Origin: a virus
Length of the DNA stretch: 64,000 nt
Virus record (IMG/VR): IMGVR_UViG_3300002141_000156
Location: 62,001 to 126,000 of that record
Reading direction: 5' to 3' (one strand)
The notes beneath the pieces are model-generated. The model was not told the DNA's origin. It worked only from the letters and a program-made list of their open reading frames with translations, and ran no database searches. Below, one piece after another: positions 50,691 to 59,271 of the stretch. Made by a program: the position numbers and the translations under genes. Position 1 is the stretch's first letter; every line of letters starts with the position of its first letter.

Positions 50691-52112
50691 TTAGTTTGTT
50701 CCTAATGCATTACTTAAAAGATGTGATAATCCATTAAATGGTCGGTTTGCTCCACCATGTCTCTTAATATATCCACCAGATTTCCATCCTCCAGACTTCT
50801 TTAAATATTTCGGACGATCAATTGACCAGCCTCTAACTTTATCCAGCTTCGGATTTGTAGTTCCTGTATTTCCAACTAGTGCTAATGTAAATTGAGTTAA
50901 TTGAAAGGTTGTAATCTTTTTTCCAGGTATAGGTACCGGTATAAGATCTGTTGTTTTTGCAGTAATTATAATTTTAGCAAACTGTCCAGGGTTTGGATAT
51001 GTTGTAGTTACGCGCGTATTGTCATTTACACCACCAGTATCAGTAACTCGAGTATCGAAAGAAGGTTCAGCAATTTCAGCAATTCCTTTTGCTTTTAATC
51101 CAGCAACGACTGATGTAGATAGTGCAAGTCCTCTATTTGTAGCTAGCGTATAATTAGATTCTGCGTGGGTTGCATAGTTTGTATCTTTTGCTCGAGTCGG
51201 CGGAACTGCTGAATACTCTTGTCCAGTTGGAGTACCGTCATTTTTATAAGTAGGCGTAACGATTCCGCCCCAATAATTACTAGCCGATGATATAATTTTA
51301 ACACTAGTAATTTGAATTTTAGCGCCAGCTACAATATTATTCTTCTTAAGAGCCTCTTGGATAGCATTCCATACTATATCAGTAGTCACTTGAGAATTCG
51401 TTAAATCTGCTTTACCGACTGCAAAGGTAGTACCCGGTTGAGTATCACTAACTGGCAATGGAACCACAATCTTAATCGGTATACCGTCACTTCCAGGTGT
51501 AGACTTTGAATCTTTTCCGGGAGAAGTAGCGGTTGCTGATGTAAAGACTGGGACTCTTCCTTCTAGTATAGTTACTAGTTTATCAGGAAATGTGCTTGAT
51601 ACTGCTTTAAATCGTTTTAATCTTTTTTTACCTTCTGAATATGATTCAACTAGGATACTGAATTGAGTATCTTCACCAGTTGCAAAAAGATCAATATTTT
51701 TTGTATTAATATCATCAAGTATTTCTGAAATATTTTTGACAACCTTTTCAGCACCGTCAGTATCAATATATTTAAGTGTTCCGTCTTCACCAGAAATTGA
51801 TGGAAAATCAATATGGATTCCAACATGGCCGGCAACAAATTTATATTTTTCTAACTCACGTAGAAATTTCTTTGGAAGATTTTTCCAATGGATAAATGAT
51901 TCAACAATACCTTTCTTAGTATTATCATCTGTTATTTTACCCATAATATTGATTTTCTCACGAGTATCAGTATTAATCTTCGTAACAAGTCCATTATATA
52001 GATCTACCTCAGTGGACGCTATTTCAGATGCTCCGCTGTCTGTCGAGGTAGCCTCTTCTTCTGCCTGCTCATATAATCTTTTCCACTTTTCGTAACCTAA
52101 AAGAATTGACAT
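50691..52112 (-). CDS. CTS-like tagged protein with OmpA-like C-terminal region
   Basis: 473 residues. Starts MSILLGYEKWKRLYE/Q, almost identical in tag to the lysin at 37177 (YKNWKRLYE). Residues 1-190 are globular. After a Ser/Pro linker, residues ~215-400 contain AVGKADLTNSQVTTDIVWNAIQEALKKN and, later, TNRGLALSTSVVAGLKAKGI and RVTTTYPNPGQFAKIIITA, resembling OmpA/MotB peptidoglycan-binding folds (first strand, helix, the N-R-x-L helix, last strand). The C-terminus has a basic Gly-rich tail. It may bind cell wall after delivery. A late promoter-like element precedes it. Confidence 0.55.
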   Translation of the reverse strand: MSILLGYEKWKRLYEQAEEEATSTDSGASEIASTEVDLYNGLVTKINTDTREKINIMGKITDDNTKKGIVESFIHWKNLPKKFLRELEKYKFVAGHVGIHIDFPSISGEDGTLKYIDTDGAEKVVKNISEILDDINTKNIDLFATGEDTQFSILVESYSEGKKRLKRFKAVSSTFPDKLVTILEGRVPVFTSATATSPGKDSKSTPGSDGIPIKIVVPLPVSDTQPGTTFAVGKADLTNSQVTTDIVWNAIQEALKKNNIVAGAKIQITSVKIISSASNYWGGIVTPTYKNDGTPTGQEYSAVPPTRAKDTNYATHAESNYTLATNRGLALSTSVVAGLKAKGIAEIAEPSFDTRVTDTGGVNDNTRVTTTYPNPGQFAKIIITAKTTDLIPVPIPGKKITTFQLTQFTLALVGNTGTTNPKLDKVRGWSIDRPKYLKKSGGWKSGGYIKRHGGANRPFNGLSHLLSNALGTN

Positions 52113-52128
52113 ATTGTAAACTTTTTTA

Positions 52129-52136
52129 TTATTTAT
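52129..52136 (-). promoter_or_regulatory. Late promoter-like element ATAAATAATAAAAAAG
   Basis: Minus strand, 16 bases before the start of 50691-52112; overlaps the end of the ClpP-like gene upstream. Confidence 0.6.
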
Positions 52137-52840
52137 TCTGCAGAATAGATCGAATCTGCTAATCCAATACTAATCGTTTCTTCAGGTCTAAGTATTGTAT
52201 CATAATTAAGTAATTGTACAAGAACCAGGCGCATCTCCTCTTTACGAACATCGCGTTTGGTAGCAAATTTATATTTTACTGGAGCTTTCTTTTGATATTC
52301 AAATTCGTTATCCCGATTCACTATCTTTTCAAGAGCTGATTCAAGCTTAATTCCATGTTCCTCTTCATAGTTAAGCATACGTTCTAAATAAATATTTTCC
52401 ATCTCATAGTTAACACGCTTTCCCTCGTCTGCCCATTTATATGCAATCTTAGCATGTGAATATTTGCCATCAGTTCCATAGTGAATCATAAATCTTGAGC
52501 TCGGCATCATTACTCGAACATCTGCCGCCTGTAGGATAACACTGCCCATGCTCATCGCATGGCCATAAACTTTAATTGTGCAGTGACATGTTGATGATTT
52601 AATAGCATCATAGATTGCCATACCGTGATACCAGTCACCTCCTGGGTTATTCATTATAATGACTATAGGTTTCATATTCTTTGATTCAAGAGTATGCATA
52701 CCCTTTATTAGATATGCTGCCATCGAATGGTCGACGCCGGTTTCTGATTCATCTCCAAGGTATCCTGTACTGCCCATATAAATTGTTCGGGTGTCAGTGT
52801 CAATATTCAAATCAAACCACTTATCTAAGTCTCGAGTCAT
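52133..52840 (-). CDS. ClpP-like serine protease
   Basis: 235 residues. The catalytic centre is YGHAMSMGSVI with Ser97, followed by SSRFMIHYG with His120, and a candidate Asp177 in VNRDNEFEY, the same order and spacing as ClpP. The oxyanion region MNNPGGDWYHGMAIYDAI and the end PEETISIGLADSIY (compare APEAVEYGLVDSIL) are also ClpP-like. An insertion of about 40 residues lies between the Asp and the C-terminal motif. It may associate with host ClpX, form its own complex or be a maturation protease. No ATPase gene lies nearby. Confidence 0.8.
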   Translation of the reverse strand: MTRDLDKWFDLNIDTDTRTIYMGSTGYLGDESETGVDHSMAAYLIKGMHTLESKNMKPIVIIMNNPGGDWYHGMAIYDAIKSSTCHCTIKVYGHAMSMGSVILQAADVRVMMPSSRFMIHYGTDGKYSHAKIAYKWADEGKRVNYEMENIYLERMLNYEEEHGIKLESALEKIVNRDNEFEYQKKAPVKYKFATKRDVRKEEMRLVLVQLLNYDTILRPEETISIGLADSIYSAE

Positions 52841-52854
52841 TGTATTATATTATT

Positions 52855-53193
52855 TTATTGTGGGGTTTCATGATCACCGGGTGTGGCCGGCACTACAGTA
52901 TCTTGTACTACTTTTTTCTCACTTTGGATCTGATGAACTGCATATCCAGCAATTACAAATAGTAAAGAAGCGTCTGCTAAAATTTCGCTATTTTGTATTG
53001 TGGTCCAGTGCGTGTAAATATAACTTAAAATGACTATAATTGCAGACATGAAGGCAATTGATGATTCAACTCTCTTTTTACTAAAATATGAAGGTTTGCT
53101 GCTGTACATTGTAACAAGTTCCCTGATTATCCATTTAATATTTGTCCAGCCAAAAAAGTATGTCCGGATAGCCGGTCGAGTCGGGGTTGCCAT
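52855..53193 (-). CDS. Small membrane protein, holin candidate
   Basis: 112 residues. Two membrane segments lie near residues 46-63 (IAFMSAIIVILSYIYTHW) and 72-88 (ADASLLFVIAGYAVH), with a basic N-terminus and a soluble C-terminal tail. This size and topology are common for holins, but no family is recognised. It is in front of the ClpP-like gene with its own late promoter-like element. Confidence 0.5.
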   Translation of the reverse strand: MATPTRPAIRTYFFGWTNIKWIIRELVTMYSSKPSYFSKKRVESSIAFMSAIIVILSYIYTHWTTIQNSEILADASLLFVIAGYAVHQIQSEKKVVQDTVVPATPGDHETPQ

Positions 53194-53210
53194 GATTAAT
53201 TCGCTTTTTA

Positions 53211-53218
53211 TTATTTAT
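53211..53218 (-). promoter_or_regulatory. Late promoter-like element ATAAATAATAAAAAG
   Basis: Minus strand, 17 bases before the start at 53193; drives the holin candidate and perhaps ClpP-like gene. Confidence 0.6.
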
Positions 53219-53277
53219 CTACAGAAGTACCTGGTATCTAATTTAATTGACTATCTTTTTTTAGTATTGTTAACTAT

Positions 53278-54159
53278 ATGAAAACAAATAGAATGCGGGA
53301 TCTACAGATCTCAGAACGAATGTCTATCCGCTCACCAAATTTAGCAAGGTATTTTGTTGATGTGCGGACAATACCTTTACTTACTAGTGATGAAGAAAAC
53401 GCAATTGGTGCTCGAGTAATTGCTGGTGATGAAGCTGCCGTCACTCTATTAGTTAATCATAATCTACGATTTGTGATTTCAGTTGCCAAACAGTACGGCA
53501 CGTCGCCGGATCTATTATCTGATCTAATTTGTCAGGGAAACATTGGGCTTATTGCAGCAGCTAGGTCATTTGATCCAACTCGAGGATTCAGGTTTATTTC
53601 ATATGCAGTATGGCATATTCGTCGTGAAATATTTGAATATTTAGGTAGTAAAAATAGAACAATTAGACTTCCAGGAAATGTTCAAACTAACATAAAGAAA
53701 GCACGTACGGTTGAAGCTGCCCTGCTAGTTACTCTTGATCGAGAGGCAACAACGTATGAAATTGTCGAAGAATTATTAAAACAAGGAATTGATATTGAAC
53801 CGCAGGAATTAGAACATGCGTTTGGTATTGCAAATGGACATACTGCTCTTGAATCAGAAGATACTGAAATATTTTCACCAATCAACTGGCTACCGACTGA
53901 TATTAATAAACCAGACAGTAAGTTACTTGATGAAGAGCACCGGACAACAATATTACGTCTGCTTGATACACTATGTGCACAGCATCGTGATATCGTTTGT
54001 GCTAGACTTGGACTGTATCCTGGCGGCTTTGCCGAATCATTCAAGGATATTTCGGCAAGATATAATAGAGGTAATGAATGGGCTAGAATTGTGTATAATA
54101 GAGTAATGCTTCAACTTAAAATATCAGCAAATAACCTTTTAATAAATCAAAATAATTAA
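53278..54159 (+). CDS. RpoD-like sigma factor of Bacteroidota type
   Basis: 293 residues. Begins MRDLQISERMSIRSPNLARYF, very like the short N-terminus of Bacteroidota primary sigma factors (MRQLKIT...). Region 1.2 (ARYFVDVRTIPLLTSDEE) and region 2 (VNHNLRFVISVAKQYG, LICQGNIGLIAAARSFDPTRGFRFISYAVWHIRREI) are well conserved, with FISYAVWHIR for promoter melting and -10 reading. Region 3 and region 4 (GGFAESFKDISARYN, NEWARIVYNRVMLQLK) are more divergent, so -35 recognition may be altered. I infer redirection of host RNA polymerase to phage promoters, probably early or middle ones. Confidence 0.85.
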   Translation: MKTNRMRDLQISERMSIRSPNLARYFVDVRTIPLLTSDEENAIGARVIAGDEAAVTLLVNHNLRFVISVAKQYGTSPDLLSDLICQGNIGLIAAARSFDPTRGFRFISYAVWHIRREIFEYLGSKNRTIRLPGNVQTNIKKARTVEAALLVTLDREATTYEIVEELLKQGIDIEPQELEHAFGIANGHTALESEDTEIFSPINWLPTDINKPDSKLLDEEHRTTILRLLDTLCAQHRDIVCARLGLYPGGFAESFKDISARYNRGNEWARIVYNRVMLQLKISANNLLINQNN

Positions 54160-54162
54160 CAA

Positions 54163-54618
54163 ATGAAATACTTAGTTTTTCTTAAAGATACTGATCCGGA
54201 TACCGGAAAGGTTTGTCAACTTATTCGACTATGCGAATGTGATTTACAGGATGTTGCAGCATCTATCTGCCATGCGATGAGTACTGGCGATGATGACTCT
54301 CCAAATAGAGAATATTATATTGAGACCAGTGAAAGAAATAAAACTGTTTTTATTTGTGCAAAGTTAGAAGATATACAGGCGGCATACGCGTGTCAGATAC
54401 AATTAAATACTGCCGGAATTCGGTGCATTTCAGTATTTTCAAAGGAAGAATTGGAGTTGATTGGTGATGTCTACAAAACCTATTCGGTCCCATTCTCAAT
54501 TATCCAAATTGGTATAAGTGATGTCTGGGACCGGCTAGATTATAATTTACAAGTAGAGTCATTTACTGAGTCTACTGTAATTGATGTTATTAACTATTTA
54601 AGCGAATGCGTCCAATAA
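54163..54618 (+). CDS. Hypothetical protein
   Basis: 151 residues, alpha/beta, Cys-rich in the first half (KVCQLIRLCECD, ASICHAM). A central FICAKLEDIQAAYACQIQLNTAGI segment looks like an ACT- or RRM-like fold. It follows the sigma gene by three bases and is probably cotranscribed. Its last 29 bases overlap the convergent gene 54590-56068. Confidence 0.5.
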   Translation: MKYLVFLKDTDPDTGKVCQLIRLCECDLQDVAASICHAMSTGDDDSPNREYYIETSERNKTVFICAKLEDIQAAYACQIQLNTAGIRCISVFSKEELELIGDVYKTYSVPFSIIQIGISDVWDRLDYNLQVESFTESTVIDVINYLSECVQ

Positions 54619-56068
54619 AATGTTTAAGATTTAACGCCTCCCCTAAGAATTTACGAAGGCGGTCAACTTCCTTCATATCTTTGCGAGAATATGCATCAAT
54701 AATCATGTCGTTAAGTTCGTTCTTACTTAATCCACTAAGATCTTCTGGGTCTTCAGTAGTTCGAGGTTCATCTGAAATTTTTGGAGCAGAAATATTGTCT
54801 ATTTGACCAGGATTACGTTTGAAATTTTGGAATTCTTCTTCTTGTTCAAGATGTTTAATTGCTCCTCTAATTAAAGGATCACACAGTTCAGTTGCTTCCG
54901 GAGATTCGGTAAGAATCGCATTTACTAATTTTAACATGTCTCGCGGTTCAAGTTGACCAAGTTGCGAAATCGCGTTAAAGAATAGGTAGTTAATACGCTC
55001 TTGGAAAGAAGCTACAACCCAATCCTCTTCGTCCATCATTTCTCCAATCTTTTCTTCAACTAGCGGATGTTGTGAAACTTGTTTGAAGAATACATCTTGC
55101 ATCTGACGACCAAACTTAATTTCTTGTAATTCATCAAATAGTGTATCAGTATTCATCAATACTGTCTCAGCAGTTCCGCCATATAAAGCTTCAAGACTTG
55201 CTTGTGTAATTAATTTATAGATTCCTTTAATAGATTCGTGAATCAATACAGAAAGATCAACTCCTCTAGAAACGATTTTAACATTTAACCCAGAAACTAG
55301 GTCTTCTGCATTTTCGTTATCTATAATATCTTCACCGTTTTCTAAATCATCAAGTACTTTTTTAGCAATATCCTCTTTGTTTTCCTCTTTGGTTTCTTTC
55401 TCTTCACCAAACTGAATATCACAGCTTCCTGAAAAACCCTCTCTAGTACGCCACATTGATTTTTGCCTCTCTTCTGGAACTGTCCAGTCAAAGAATTGAG
55501 CAACGTTTGATATTTTATTAAGTACTCTTAAATATTCAGCGGCATCCTCCTGTCCTAGAATTTGAACTAATCCATTTTTGAAAATAGAAAGATTTAAGAT
55601 TGATTTAGCGCTCAGTCCTTTACCTTGTTGAATAGTACGCTGAATCTTACGTACTTGAATATGGTCAATTATTTCTTGATCTTCAAGTGCATCTAATTCT
55701 GGGTCTTCTTCTTTTTCATCTGGAGTTTCGTCCATCTCCTGTTTTACTTCTTCACGAGTTACAATCTTAAAATCAAGTTCAAACTCTTCAATTAGGGAAC
55801 CGTATAATTTACGAAATGCATCTACTGTAAGTTCAGATAATTCTTCTTCATGGCCGCTCTGTAATTCTTGAGATTTCCTTACTAATTCCATAAAACCTTG
55901 AATATCTGCACGATTTGCCATTGCAAATTCTTGTGCTGATTGGTTGGAGCGCTGAGTAATTTTATCTAACCATGATTCACGATCAGACCCCTCTTCACCG
56001 GGAATCCCAGCATTTCCTCTAAGTGATGCTTCATTGATAAACTCGCTGAAACTATTTACCTTTTGCAT
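54590..56068 (-). CDS. CTS-like tagged large helical protein
   Basis: 492 residues. Starts MQKVNSFSEFINE/A, a canonical CTS-like tag. The body is helical and very acidic (DETPDEKEEDPELDALEDQE), with coiled-coil stretches. A Cys in GFSGSCDIQFGEEKETKEE is notable. No family is recognised. Acidic helical composition is shared with T4 prohead core and internal proteins, so it may be a core component. Start overlaps the preceding gene by 17 bases. Confidence 0.55.
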   Translation of the reverse strand: MQKVNSFSEFINEASLRGNAGIPGEEGSDRESWLDKITQRSNQSAQEFAMANRADIQGFMELVRKSQELQSGHEEELSELTVDAFRKLYGSLIEEFELDFKIVTREEVKQEMDETPDEKEEDPELDALEDQEIIDHIQVRKIQRTIQQGKGLSAKSILNLSIFKNGLVQILGQEDAAEYLRVLNKISNVAQFFDWTVPEERQKSMWRTREGFSGSCDIQFGEEKETKEENKEDIAKKVLDDLENGEDIIDNENAEDLVSGLNVKIVSRGVDLSVLIHESIKGIYKLITQASLEALYGGTAETVLMNTDTLFDELQEIKFGRQMQDVFFKQVSQHPLVEEKIGEMMDEEDWVVASFQERINYLFFNAISQLGQLEPRDMLKLVNAILTESPEATELCDPLIRGAIKHLEQEEEFQNFKRNPGQIDNISAPKISDEPRTTEDPEDLSGLSKNELNDMIIDAYSRKDMKEVDRLRKFLGEALNLKHFIGRIRLNS

Positions 56069-56324
56069 ATTTCTTATAAAGTTTTTTTATAATTTCTTCT
56101 CCTTGTGGAGTGTCTTTGATTTCCCCAAGCTCTGCAAAAAACTGATCTAGCACAGTATTTAATGCGGCCATCGGTTTTTCTTTTTCTTTTTCTCCAGGTC
56201 GAATCATCGGTCCAGGTCTTTGTGGACGACCTGGCGTGTTTGGAGTCGTTACTGGAGGAGCAGTTGTCGGTTTAATAGTAGGCTCAGCTGCTAAAAATTC
56301 ATTAAGCCGTTTAATACGTTTCAT
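56052..56324 (-). CDS. Small Pro-rich protein with CTS-like start
   Basis: 90 residues. Starts MKRIKRLNEFLAAE, with LNE as a possible cut, less canonical than others. A Pro/Thr-rich linker (TIKPTTAPPVTTPNTPGRP) leads to a short helical end. Cotranscribed with 54590-56068, whose start it overlaps. Function unknown. Confidence 0.45.
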   Translation of the reverse strand: MKRIKRLNEFLAAEPTIKPTTAPPVTTPNTPGRPQRPGPMIRPGEKEKEKPMAALNTVLDQFFAELGEIKDTPQGEEIIKKLYKKYAKGK

Positions 56325-56330
56325 GTGATC

Positions 56331-58268
56331 TTATTTTTTTAGTTTTTCTTTTATTACTTCTAGGGCAATCATTGCTTCACCAACTGCTGGCTGCAGAATT
56401 TTAATTTTTCGAGAAAGCGGGGTATCAACAGTCGGGCCGATTTTTTTGATACCTATGTCTAATGTCTTGAGTGCATTTTGATTATTTTGAATAATTCGGT
56501 TAAGTATATCTACTGTTAATCGTGGAGAGCCTTCTAAAATTATTTCAAAGATTTTCACATCGGCTGCAGAAGGAATCGGAAAATTTCCTTGAGTGTATTT
56601 GTGAATAAGGTCACCTTGTACTTTTTCCATACTTTTTGATCCGCGTAGGTTTTTAATCTCGGTTGCAATCACCTGATTTGCAATATTGTCTTCACTATTT
56701 GATTTAAGTGAGTCAGCCGTCAGATTAGCTGTGCTATTTAATTGGCTCATGTCTCGAACTAAACCAATTAAAGTTTTCGAAAGTGCTTCTTCATATGACC
56801 GTTCACCTTCTGAATATTTTTTAATCTTTGTATAAATAGGATCTGTTTTAGCCTTAAGTTGTGATTCACGATCAAAGTTTTCAGTAATGGCATCAATTAC
56901 TTCTTGTGGATAACTGTGGTGTTTGCTGCTAGGACAGTTGAAGCCCTGTAGAACTGTTCTGTAATCGCCAGCTGACATATAATCATTTGGTTGATTTGAT
57001 ATTTGTTTTATTTTTTTATCAGGCGAAATAGTCACACCGACAGTATGATATACATCGCTCTGGTCTACAGTAAAATCAAGTATTCCTATTTGTAGTGAAC
57101 CAGTGGCATAACTCCAAAATCTATCGCCCATTGATTCATTATACCACTTAGGCTGAATACACCACCTGGTTGCTTTTCCACAAAGGAAAGGTAATTGTGA
57201 ATCGTTACGGAATGAAAATACTAAATAGTCTCCTTCTGCATAGAGAATCACTACACTCGGATAGGCAGCCATCGCTATTTCGATAAGCTTTCCGTAATCG
57301 GTGCCTGCAGAGTTAGTTGTATTTTTAATTGATGCCAACACTTGAGCAATTGACGACTTACCACTAAGCCCGCCAGTTACTAATTTGATTAGCATAGGTT
57401 TATTTAAGTCACTAAGTGCAGCAGCTGCAGTAAGTAGTTCAAGCTGAATAGCTCGGTCTGCCTTTTTATATTCTTCCCGTAAATGAGCAACTGGTCCAGA
57501 ATAAAGTCCTCTGGCAATCAAGGCCTTCATTGAATCTTTAGGCAATGCTTTCACAATCCACATACCTCGACGAAGTTCAAATAATATAGTCAAATAATCT
57601 CCAAGCTTTTCAAACGAAGGTACTCCGTCTTCGGATTGCATTTTGGAATACTGATCTAGTAATCCCATCGAGTCTTCGATTGAATCACGAAGATCAATTA
57701 AAGATTTTTGAAGGTTATCTAAGTCTCCAGGCTTATCTGGATTACCAGTGATAGTTGCTCCCTGTTCAAATTTAAAACGAGTAAATGCTCCAACCCACAT
57801 TGGATTTTTGTGAAGTAATCTTTTAATTTTTTCAAAATCTGAGTTTGGTCCAAAGTATTTAGCGGCGACTCTCTCTTTTATCTCAGCAAGGCGTTCTGCT
57901 TTTTCTTCATCTAGTAGAGGATCAATTCCGCCAGAAACATCAACTTTAAAAGTCTCGCGATTGAGGCGAGTAGTTAATTTGCTAGTTTCTTCATCTGCAA
58001 GTTTTTGTACAATAACTTTACCGTCCTGTACGCTTTCATTAATTGCGGTATATTGTGAATAATTAAATAGTCCATTTTCCTGAACTCCATGCAATTGGGC
58101 GAGTAGCTCTTTCGCTTCCCTAAAATTATCGTTTTCAATCGCTAGGTCAATTAGTGCTAGAACCTCAGCTCTATTAAGACCAGCATAATTTGATTCGGTA
58201 TTTCCAGTCACTACTTCCATTTCTGGCAAAGTGTCGACTACTTCATTTATTCGAAGAATATATCTCAT
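56331..58268 (-). CDS. CTS-like tagged large protein with RWC motif domain
   Basis: 645 residues. Starts MRYILRINE/V, the shortest CTS-like tag here. The body is helical up to residue ~330, then has an alpha/beta domain with LPFLCGKATRWCIQPKWYNE, WSYATGSLQIGILDF and YHTVGVTISPDKKIKQISNQ. Domains with a T-R-W-C motif followed by such strands occur in other large-phage proteins of unknown function (from memory). The C-terminus is helical. It is first gene of a three-gene leftward operon behind the element at 58292. Confidence 0.5.
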   Translation of the reverse strand: MRYILRINEVVDTLPEMEVVTGNTESNYAGLNRAEVLALIDLAIENDNFREAKELLAQLHGVQENGLFNYSQYTAINESVQDGKVIVQKLADEETSKLTTRLNRETFKVDVSGGIDPLLDEEKAERLAEIKERVAAKYFGPNSDFEKIKRLLHKNPMWVGAFTRFKFEQGATITGNPDKPGDLDNLQKSLIDLRDSIEDSMGLLDQYSKMQSEDGVPSFEKLGDYLTILFELRRGMWIVKALPKDSMKALIARGLYSGPVAHLREEYKKADRAIQLELLTAAAALSDLNKPMLIKLVTGGLSGKSSIAQVLASIKNTTNSAGTDYGKLIEIAMAAYPSVVILYAEGDYLVFSFRNDSQLPFLCGKATRWCIQPKWYNESMGDRFWSYATGSLQIGILDFTVDQSDVYHTVGVTISPDKKIKQISNQPNDYMSAGDYRTVLQGFNCPSSKHHSYPQEVIDAITENFDRESQLKAKTDPIYTKIKKYSEGERSYEEALSKTLIGLVRDMSQLNSTANLTADSLKSNSEDNIANQVIATEIKNLRGSKSMEKVQGDLIHKYTQGNFPIPSAADVKIFEIILEGSPRLTVDILNRIIQNNQNALKTLDIGIKKIGPTVDTPLSRKIKILQPAVGEAMIALEVIKEKLKK

Positions 58269-58291
58269 GAAATTTAAGCTGATACTTTTAA

Positions 58292-58299
58292 TTATTTAT
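58292..58299 (-). promoter_or_regulatory. Late promoter-like element ATAAATAA
   Basis: Minus strand GATAAATAATTAAAAG, 23 bases before the start at 58268; it lies within the end of the upstream tagged gene. Confidence 0.55.
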
Positions 58300-58909
58300 C
58301 CAATAGCTCTTGTTCTAAATAGAGATAAATGTATTTATGATAGCGTTTTAGGACTTCCGGATCTACGTGTTTACGAATATCCCGATAAAGCTGAATTTCA
58401 GATAACCTTTCAATACCCTGTTGAGGTGTGCGAATTCGCATCTTAAGTAGTTGGTCAACAACTGATTGGGAAAATGCCATAATCTCGTCCTTATCAGAAA
58501 AATAAGCTTTGCGATCTGTTGGGTCAGTAATCGTGTCACGCTGAACTGCTCGGCGTGACCATTGGCCAACGTGTACCATTTCATGTTTTAGCATGTGAAA
58601 GATATAATCAAATAGTCGGTGATCTATTCTAGGTGCACTTACAATTACTCGCGGACGCATTGTGTCTGCATTGACTGTGGCAAATGCCGGTACTCCTTTT
58701 GGTGGAGCTGTCTCTTTATGTACATCAGACAATTCATCATAAAAAGTTTCGTAATCAACTACTTCAATACCGAATTGGGCTCCAATTTCGGCAAGTTCTT
58801 CCATTGTGATTGGTAAGCGTGCAGAGAGCACAGCCTCTTCAAAGTCTTCGAGTTCTTGGCTACGCCAATCAATAACTGCTTCGTATAATTTGAATGATAA
58901 TAATTCCAT
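58292..58909 (-). CDS. CTS-like tagged putative zinc metallopeptidase
   Basis: 205 residues from the ATG at 58909; an upstream in-frame TTG at 58936 is less likely. Starts MELLSFKLYE/A, a CTS-like tag with a cut after LYE. Residues ~109-113 read HEMVH in the helix FDYIFHMLKHEMVHVGQWSRR, a zinc HExxH motif of the type in SprT- or minimal gluzincin-like phage proteins. Further down, DKDEIMAFSQSV may provide a third ligand (Glu). No exact family is recognised. Tag and motif parallel 1437-2402, but the two proteins share no other clear similarity. Confidence 0.6.
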   Translation of the reverse strand: MELLSFKLYEAVIDWRSQELEDFEEAVLSARLPITMEELAEIGAQFGIEVVDYETFYDELSDVHKETAPPKGVPAFATVNADTMRPRVIVSAPRIDHRLFDYIFHMLKHEMVHVGQWSRRAVQRDTITDPTDRKAYFSDKDEIMAFSQSVVDQLLKMRIRTPQQGIERLSEIQLYRDIRKHVDPEVLKRYHKYIYLYLEQELLDK

Positions 58910-58917
58910 TTCTATTT

Positions 58918-59271
58918 TTATTTTTTTGAGCTCCAACGAATTAGTAATTCACCAACCACTTCAATTTTACCCATCGTCTCCTGAAATGGGATCTGGTCCT
59001 CAGGTTCAAACGACTTTAGGATATTAGTTAGTTCCTTATTTAGTGTGACCAGCTCCTTCTTAGCGGCCGTTGCATCCCACTTACCAGCGGCTGCCTTCTT
59101 ATAATAAGGAAGCTTAACTACAAAATGGTGATATGTTAATAGAGAAGTTCCGCCCTTGGCTTTTGCGCCATCCGCAATTTTGGTGGCTCCGGCAAGCCTC
59201 TTCTCTGCAAACTCCTGAAAGGAGATGTGCTCCTTTGCTTCAAATATAAAATCGCTAAAGTTTTGAATCAT
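58918..59271 (-). CDS. CTS-like tagged small protein
   Basis: 117 residues. Starts MIQNFSDFIFE/A, a canonical CTS-like tag. The body is Lys/Ala-rich and helical (KRLAGATKIADGAKAKGG; WDATAAKKELVTLNKELTNIL). No family is recognised; basic helical internal proteins bind DNA in T4 heads, which may be the case here. Overlaps the start of the gene upstream by four bases. Confidence 0.5.
   Translation of the reverse strand: MIQNFSDFIFEAKEHISFQEFAEKRLAGATKIADGAKAKGGTSLLTYHHFVVKLPYYKKAAAGKWDATAAKKELVTLNKELTNILKSFEPEDQIPFQETMGKIEVVGELLIRWSSKK

Noticed and set aside
52133-52840. ClpP-like protein as the prohead protease
   Set aside because: T4-type prohead proteases belong to another family; nothing in the sequence links this enzyme to (I/L)-x-E cleavage. 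Kept only as a possibility.
54590-54618. 29-base antisense overlap between convergent genes as a regulatory feature
   Set aside because: Short convergent overlaps are common in compact phage genomes; no special structure is visible.
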